Made by a program: the position numbers and the translations under genes
The notes under the pieces: generated by a model
Told to the model about the DNA's origin: nothing
Database searches by the model: none
The model's input: the letters and a program-made list of their open reading frames with translations, nothing else
In this document: positions 60,001 through 64,000 of the stretch, piece by piece
How positions within the stretch are numbered: the first letter of the stretch is position 1
Layout of the letters: each line of letters starts with the position of its first letter
Assembly (NCBI GenBank): GCA_030141605.1
Contig: JAQGDQ010000173.1
Coordinates: 97,001 to 161,000, forward strand
Length of the DNA stretch: 64,000 bases
Direction: 5' to 3'
Source: Tubiluchus corallicola
Lineage: Eukaryota > Priapulida > Priapulimorpha > Priapulimorphida > Tubiluchidae

Positions 60001-63000
60001 ACACAACGCGTGTCAAAAGTTAAGACGAATGTAACAGATAAGATAGTACTCGATACTATTGAAACACTAAATATAATGTTTTACATCGAAAATTATGGAT
60101 TAAATAAAAATGTCGAGTTTCTACTTTATAACAAAAGAATTTAGTGCATAAACGCACAATGACGGCCCAAGATATACCACACCCACCGTACTAACCACAC
60201 CACAATACAACATCCATATTATACTACCCATGCACCACAACACAACACACCACACCATACCATACACTCACACCACACCACATCCACCACACATGATCGA
60301 TTACACTACCCACACCATACCATACCATGCCACACCATACATAACACCACACCTTGAAATTGTAGCCGAGCATCTATATATGTATTGTTTATGAAAACCA
60401 ATGTAAAAATTGGTCCTAGAAATGCGATAATCATAGAGGCTATGCTAGATGCGAGCACATGTCTTTAGGTTGTACTGAAGCATATCGCTAAACAGCGGAT
60501 ATCAGCTAGTGGCACCTGGCATTTGTTATATGTAGTTTATACTAGAGAGAAAAGAATTATGTAATAAATGTGAAAAAGGAAAAGTAAGATAGGTCAGTAA
60601 GAACAGGATAGCATTAAAAACAGTTTGGAGAAACAAGGTCATGGGAGTAGGTTTACATATTATAGTTTTAGTTTTTTGAGAGGTGATTATATTCTCATTT
60701 TTGCTGGAGTGTAATTATAATCATAAAATAGTTTGTATTAATGGAGAGAAATTTTGTATACGTATAGTTATAATGTTTTGCAAGGAATACGTTATGAAAG
60801 GAGTAAGGAAGACAAAAACAAATACAAATACAGGTTTTTGGAGTCATCAGGAGGAACTTGAGAGTCGAGTTACTCCTCTAAATATATAAATCCATACAAG
60901 CATGTGCCAGCAGAATTAAGATATGTTAGACATACTGGGTTGCCGGCAATAATAACATTAGAACTTAAACTGCGAGCCTTTTTAGGGATTATAATTTACC
61001 AACGAAGCCACTACTTACTTCATCAGAAGAATGAATCATTTCAAATTGGGAGAATATATGCTCCAATGGTTTCCGGGCAATGTTAGCAAGGACGTTAAGG
61101 CGGCCCCTATGCGGCATTCCCATGATGAAGCTTTCCACGCCAAGCTTGGCACAAGTATCGATCACTGTCTTCATAGCCGGGATGAGTATTTCACATCCCT
61201 CAACACCAAAACGTTTCTCGGACGTCCACGTCGTCTTCATAAACTCCTCGAATCTAAAAAAAAGTCATCGAGTGGACAATGTCCAGTATTGGTTAAGTAC
61301 AGTTTATGCATCATGGCGGCTTAAAGGCTGCAGTTGGGAAGCTGCCCTGACAATAAAAACTTTGCATACAAGACAGCTGTGAAGTGAAAGGCAAGTTTAC
61401 TTACTTATAAAAATTAAGATTTGACAAGTTCTTGGTAAATTTAACAAAAATCTCCAGTTAGTGTGAAAATTTGGCAACTAATTCTGTTCTGTATTTCACA
61501 TAAAATCTAAATGCAATTTTTAGTTTAATCAAGATTGACCTTAATTTGTTGCCCGCTAATTAAACTAGTATAGCTGTATAACTAAACCTGTATAACTAAA
61601 TGTTTGTCTTATCAGTATATTGAGAATTATATTATTTAGTATTGTTGTCCAAGTCAGTAGATTTGTTCTTAATCAATAAGCCTAGAAATAATGAAGTTGA
61701 ACTCAAATCAAAATGTACTTAACTCCTGTTGTTGATTAATTGCATTATTAACCCAAAGTGTTTTTATCATTTCATAACAATTTTGACCTGTATTTCACGT
61801 AAAATCTAAATGCTATTTTTAGTTTAATCAAGATTGACCTTATTTTGTTGCCCGCTAATTAAACTACATGTATATTATTTTCTCTGGATTACATAGCAAA
61901 TGTCATAATTTTAAAAATTACTAATGTTTCCTAAATTAAACTGATAACATTAATGCCCACCAGTGTCTAAAAAATCTTTTTATCTATATTCAGTAAAGGA
62001 TAGCAGACTAGGTGACTTTATAGTCTTTTTGCTATCCTTTCTCTAGTTCTAGATCTATCTATACATTTTAACAATTCTTCAAAACTTATTAGAGATTCTT
62101 TTATTAATCATGTTTTATTGTAGCATTATAAAGAGATAAATAAATTGAATTGAATTGTTCTATTAATGCAAAAGTGCATTATTGTACTATATACACAATG
62201 TGATAAAAGCTAATGATCTTGTGTATAATGGATTTGTTGAATTGCAACACATCTACTGAACTGGTATTGCTGCTAGTTCTCACAGTGATGAAAAATGAAA
62301 GATATTTTTCTCAGCATCACAATGCAATTAACCCTTTCAGTCCCAAATTATTTTTTTAATAAGAAAAAATTTTTTGGCTTGTTACTTTTGTTCAGTATGT
62401 CCGTCTTATTTACACATAATTATTATTTTTTTTCTACCTGTGCCCACGTGTTAAATATAGCCTGTATCCCACGGGATACATTGGGATTCAATGGAAGCAT
62501 AAAATGTGCTTCATTTTGCAACTGCTGATAATTTTTCAAGTATTTAAGACATTTAGTATGCATGCTATGCTGATCTGTACAAAGTCGTCTCTAAAGTACT
62601 GTACCTTACACAGTTTTTTGTGCTATGTAGATTTTCTAGTTTGCCATTTTATCACTAATTTTAGTCTATTGTTATTGGCTTAGATCAAAATAACTATTAA
62701 CAGATCAAATAACTCTCAGTTTTAAAATTTTATTAATTTTAAAGGCAGAGAATATTCTCGTATCCCATGGGATACAACGGGTATGAAAGGGTTAATTTCC
62801 TAACCAACTGATATTCTAAAATGAAACTTAACTACAAAATGAAAATTTCAATTACAAGAAATGTATGCAAACAAACATTGTTTACTTACTTGGTAGCTCT
62901 GACAATACGTGCTAGAAGTATCTTCTTATCTTGTATAGACATTTGCATGATACCAGGGGTTTCGAATTTCCTCCGTATCCAATCGCACTGTTCAAAACTA

Positions 63001-63044
63001 TTGATAAACATGAATTCCACTCCGATGTGTTGACAGTACGTTCG
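39196..63044 (-). CDS. OGDH: 2-oxoglutarate dehydrogenase E1 component, C-terminal 819 residues (5' end off window)
   Basis: Known role: thiamine-diphosphate-dependent E1 subunit of the mitochondrial 2-oxoglutarate dehydrogenase complex, which decarboxylates 2-oxoglutarate in the TCA cycle. Exons 5' to 3': 62890-63044, 61019-61253, 59813-59992, 58864-58992, 58152-58331, 56596-56748, 54706-54805, 53596-53712, 51948-52098, 49813-49940, 47363-47613, 44692-44890, 44357-44520, 43042-43196, 39196-39358. All phases match; total 2460 bases including TAA. Motifs seen: [145 protein letters not shown] and [15 protein letters not shown]. The order and residues fit OGDH/OGDHL, not DHTKD1. The nearest downstream AATAAA I see on this strand is near 38781. 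The mitochondrial presequence and N-terminal exons lie beyond 64000. Confidence 0.96.
39376..40345 (+). mobile_element. hAT-type MITE family A, expanded by an internal tandem repeat
   Basis: Ends CAGGGATGAGAAT and ATTCTCATCCCTG; the last 6 bases before it and first 6 after it are both GAAAAC. Between 39391 and 39778 a ~47-bp subterminal segment (CAAATTGCAAAAAACTCTGA, AACAGGCCGGGTGTTTG) is repeated about eight times. The central part (39880-40190) differs from other copies. Three overlapping frames of repeated [10 protein letters not shown]-type peptide arise from the array and are not a protein. Confidence 0.85.
40731..41251 (+). mobile_element. 5S-rRNA-headed SINE, complete with 12-bp TSD
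   Basis: Flanked by TGCCTTAGAACA at 40719-40730 and 41252-41263. The head (40731-40850) is 5S-like, with CTCGTCTGATCACCGAAG and TTAGTACTTGGATGGGTGAC. It is followed by the ~380-base GC-rich body and a CCAACAACAA tail. This is the longest clean copy, in OGDH intron 39359-43041. Confidence 0.92.
43341..44332. mobile_element. Mariner-like non-autonomous element with TA target, split by a nested MITE
   Basis: Inverted ends CAGGGTGTCCCAGAAGT and ACTTTTGAGACACCCTG, each bordered by TA (43339-43340 and 44333-44334). Removing the nested hAT MITE and one duplicate leaves about 526 bases without transposase. It ends about 22 bases from the donor of OGDH exon 44357-44520. Confidence 0.72.
43618..44075 (+). 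mobile_element. hAT-type MITE family A, nested
   Basis: CAGGGATGAGAAT ... ATTCTCATCCCTG with perfect 8-bp duplication GTTTCATC at 43610-43617 and 44076-44083. It sits inside the mariner-like element 43341-44332, so it is the younger insertion. Confidence 0.9.
44943..45355 (+). mobile_element. Non-LTR retrotransposon fragment with 13-bp TSD
   Basis: Flanked by AATCTTTTATTGT (44930-44942 and 45356-45368). About 45095-45215 encodes [20 protein letters not shown] then [14 protein letters not shown], matching the C-terminal end of LINE reverse-transcriptase proteins (YG.E.W...EKK....EMRMLRW). Upstream it has AGGGTCAGGAAGGGCATCCG, a segment shared by many SINE/LINE tails. It ends in a short GAA-rich tail. 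Heavily decayed; the clade (RTE-like) is a guess. Confidence 0.72.
46841..47258 (+). mobile_element. piggyBac-like MITE, copy 1
   Basis: CCCTTTCATACCCGTTG ... GGCACTGAAAGGG flanked by TTAA on both sides (46837-46840, 47259-47262). Internal palindromes TATCCCGTGGGATA occur near each end. TTAA target and CCCTTT ends fit the piggyBac superfamily. No coding sequence. In OGDH intron 44891-47362. Confidence 0.82.
47751..48110. repeat. Degenerate tetranucleotide (GAAT/GAAC)n tract
   Basis: GAATGAATGAGTGAGTGAGT grading into AACGAACGAACGAATG-type repeats. OGDH intron 47614-49812. Confidence 0.85.
48301..49665 (-). repeat. 65-bp tandem array in OGDH intron
   Basis: About 21 units of 65 bases: TTGTTGAAATCTCGTACCAA, TGCACCACAAAAGACAGATA, AGGCACGTGGCATGTTAACT, GATAC. 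Variation is concentrated at three or four sites (CTCG/CTTG/TTTG, CACC/TATC, CGTGG/CATGG). It yields repeated spurious 62-residue frames on the minus strand. Unlike the ZSWIM8 arrays it does not include an exon edge. Confidence 0.95.
50419..51433. mobile_element. hAT-type non-autonomous element, 1.0 kb
   Basis: Ends CAGGGCTTCTTAACG and CGTTAACATGGCCCTG form imperfect inverted repeats. The flanks AATTAATG and AATTAATC are an 8-bp duplication with one mismatch. The interior is AT-rich with no transposase frame. OGDH intron 49941-51947. Confidence 0.62.
52831..53554. mobile_element. Foldback element with repeated subterminal motifs
   Basis: Imperfect ~25-bp inverted ends (TAGGTTTTACACGTCAAGTG versus TAGGTTTTACATGTCAAATA on the other strand). 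Inside each arm, short units of the type AAGTCAAATGTAGACATAGG recur in inverted orientation. It ends 42 bases from OGDH exon 53596-53712. Superfamily unknown. Confidence 0.6.
54149..54688 (+). mobile_element. hAT-type MITE family A
   Basis: CAGGGATGAGAAT ... ATTCTCATCCCTG; flanks CTGTCT / CTGTCC match in 5 of 6 bases. This copy keeps the GC-rich palindrome-like stretch GGGGCCGCCTAGGCCCCCAA and repeated CCCCATGGGGG. The right end is 17 bases past the donor of OGDH exon 54706-54805. Confidence 0.87.
55064..55605 (+). mobile_element. 5S-rRNA-headed SINE
   Basis: The 5S-like head starts CTACGGCCAAATCACGTTGA at 55065 and keeps GTTTGATCACTGAGG and TGGATGGGTGACC. The body is full length, with an extra CATCAATGTGATCAATAACT segment also seen in the 56009 copy, and the tail is CCAACCAACCAA. 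No perfect target duplication seen. Confidence 0.87.
56009..56509 (-). mobile_element. 5S-rRNA-headed SINE, complete with 14-bp TSD
   Basis: Flanked by ATTTGTGAAATATG at 55995-56008 and 56510-56523. Reverse orientation: 5S-like head at about 56395-56509, body to 56009. It shares the CAATGTGATCAATAACTGAC segment with the 55064 copy, so these two belong to one subfamily although inserted in opposite directions 0.4 kb apart. Confidence 0.92.
56962..57097 (+). repeat. (GTAA)n microsatellite
   Basis: About 34 tetranucleotide units with one GTTA interruption, in OGDH intron 56749-58151. On the + strand each unit reads as GTAAGT, but the gene is on the other strand, so these are not donors in its transcript. 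Confidence 0.97.
57606..58089 (+). mobile_element. hAT-type MITE family A
   Basis: CAGGGATGAGAAT ... ATTCTCATCCCTG; TAAAAA immediately on both sides (6-bp match). A shorter, more diverged member lacking most of the GC-rich part. It ends about 60 bases from OGDH exon 58152-58331. Confidence 0.85.
59254..59698 (+). mobile_element. piggyBac-like MITE, copy 2
   Basis: TCCTTTCATACCTGTTG ... GGGACTGAAAGGG between TTAA (59250-59253) and TTAA (59699-59702). Same orientation and internal TATCCCGTGGGATA palindromes as copy 1. Just downstream of OGDH exon 59813-59992. Confidence 0.82.
60178..60350 (+). repeat. CA/CCA-rich simple sequence
   Basis: Irregular CACACC, CCATACC and ACAACAC units in OGDH intron 59993-61018. 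The remaining ~650 bases of that intron show no recognisable element. Confidence 0.8.
62332..62791 (-). mobile_element. piggyBac-like MITE, copy 3 (inverted)
   Basis: CCCTTTCAGTCCC ... CGGGTATGAAAGGG between TTAA (62328-62331) and TTAA (62792-62795). Reverse orientation relative to copies 1 and 2. In OGDH intron 61254-62889; the rest of that intron is AT-rich with a ~60-base motif (TAAAATCTAAATGC...AGATTGACCTTA) occurring twice (near 61500 and 61800). Confidence 0.83.
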
Positions 63045-63081
63045 CTAAAATACAGACATGGTACAATTATAAGTTTAATGA

Positions 63082-63107
63082 TCGTATATATTAATTCTAC
63101 TGGTATG

Positions 63108-63180
<73 letters not shown>

Positions 63181-63919
63181 TATATAACATACCAGTAGAA
63201 TATATATATAAGATTCGAGGCTACAGCTCGGACGACGGCACCATTTGCGGCGATCTATATATCAAACAAAAAGTCTCGATCTAGTGCCATGCAATTGGGG
63301 GTTTATTTTTCGAATCGGGTCCACCGCGAAGAACGGGTGGTGAAAAACCTCCAAAAATGGCCATTTTCGGCCGTTTTTTGCAAAACTGAAGAACAGGAAT
63401 GGGCCGGGGGCGGTGATGGCTATGGATAGATAGCCCGTTCAGCTGTGGGTGTCATAGGCATATTTAGAATTTGCGAGAGGGTCACAGCGTCCCGTAACAG
63501 CGTTTTCCTGGACCCAACTCGCGATTTTTTTGATATTTTGGCCAAACAGCATGCGGAAAAACGATCTAGCGGCGCCTGGTGGGACTTTCGGAAGGACATA
63601 TATGGCTCTTTAGAAAGAGGAAGAAGAGGGCTACATGATGATGTGAATATATGATGTGAATATACATGATATTAGGGCAGGTCCACCAAGAGGAGGGCCG
63701 ACGAGTTAATTAGATGTTCCATTTTCAGCAATTTCCGCTTAGAAAACTGCTGATGCAAAGCCATTGTTCTGACGTCATCCATTATACTCTGCTTATAACT
63801 TTAATTCAGTAAAAGCTGCTACTGGGTTTGCGTTGTAAATGAGGACTGTGTAGGATGTTCGCGTATTATTGATTATAAGTGTATTTATAAGCAAATTTTT
63901 TTTGCAGGGCCTTTGCTAG
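63082..63919 (+). mobile_element. Non-autonomous Helitron (838 bp), best-preserved copy
   Basis: Starts TCGTATATATTAATTCTACT after host A (63081) and ends GGGCCTTTGCTAG before host T (63920). The GCAAATTTTTTTTGC hairpin lies 10 bases before CTAG, exactly the Helitron 3' layout. A (TA)n run (about 63109-63178) is bracketed by TTCTACTGGTATGTTATA and its inverted copy TATAACATACCAGTAGAA. No Rep/helicase coding sequence. It lies 38 bases upstream of the acceptor of the OGDH exon at 62890-63044. Confidence 0.83.
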
Positions 63920-64000
63920 TTATAATATATTTTTTCAGCTGATTTTTTTTTAATAATTTTTTAATGTTGCTTTTACCCTTTCTCCCATGTTCGTTTGTAT

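Larger units (their letters stand above)
58152..61253 (-). other. OGDH: OGDH thiamine-diphosphate binding domain (four exons)
   Basis: Exons 61019-61253, 59813-59992, 58864-58992 and 58152-58331 encode the first transketolase-like domain. GMPHRGRL and NPSHLE contain the two active-site His residues known in E1o enzymes. GDAAF is the Mg/ThDP-binding Asp motif, and [11 protein letters not shown] supplies the Asn ligand. No key residue is missing, so the domain should be catalytically competent. Confidence 0.92.

Overview
The window is a stretch of animal (metazoan) nuclear DNA. It is AT-rich, its genes are split into many short exons with GT-AG introns, and its introns are loaded with transposons and tandem repeats. 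The proteins point to a marine-type invertebrate: an NRF-6-like acyltransferase of the kind expanded in invertebrates lies between two genes conserved across animals. I cannot name the phylum from the sequence alone. No bacterial-style operons, ribosome binding sites or CRISPR arrays are present.

Three protein-coding genes account for all convincing coding sequence, and reading frame is kept across every splice junction I assigned. (1) Bases 52-18199, + strand: the 3' part (13 exons, 910 codons plus stop) of a ZSWIM8 orthologue, the substrate receptor of a cullin-RING ubiquitin ligase; its 5' part lies left of the window. (2) Bases 20891-37291, - strand: a complete 14-exon gene (759 codons plus stop) for an NRF-6-like membrane acyltransferase with a signal peptide, an NRF domain and an acyltransferase-3 domain. 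(3) Bases 39196-63044, - strand: the last 15 exons (819 codons plus stop) of 2-oxoglutarate dehydrogenase E1 (OGDH), which continues off the right edge. ZSWIM8 and the NRF gene converge tail to tail; the NRF and OGDH genes run head to tail. There is no sign that the three act in one pathway.

Mobile DNA is dense and can often be delimited by target-site duplications. I find a three-copy non-autonomous Helitron family, several hAT-type MITE families (one with five copies), a three-copy TTAA-flanked piggyBac-like MITE, a TA-flanked mariner-like element carrying a nested hAT MITE, five 5S-rRNA-headed SINEs, one tRNA-headed SINE, a short non-LTR retrotransposon fragment, and two foldback elements.

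The most unusual signal is a set of tandem arrays built from exon-intron junctions. In ZSWIM8, a 61-bp repeat copies the 3' splice acceptor plus the first ~37 bases of an exon 21 times in front of the real exon. The next intron starts with a 43-bp array built on the real 5' splice donor. Exon 1 of the NRF gene has the same arrangement at its donor (nine copies), and another NRF exon has a single duplicated exon-end plus donor. Two more long arrays in the last ZSWIM8 intron carry splice-like motifs in every unit. A second noteworthy signal is a cluster of perfect heat-shock elements next to a TATA box (20438-20521, - strand) with no recognisable gene behind it.
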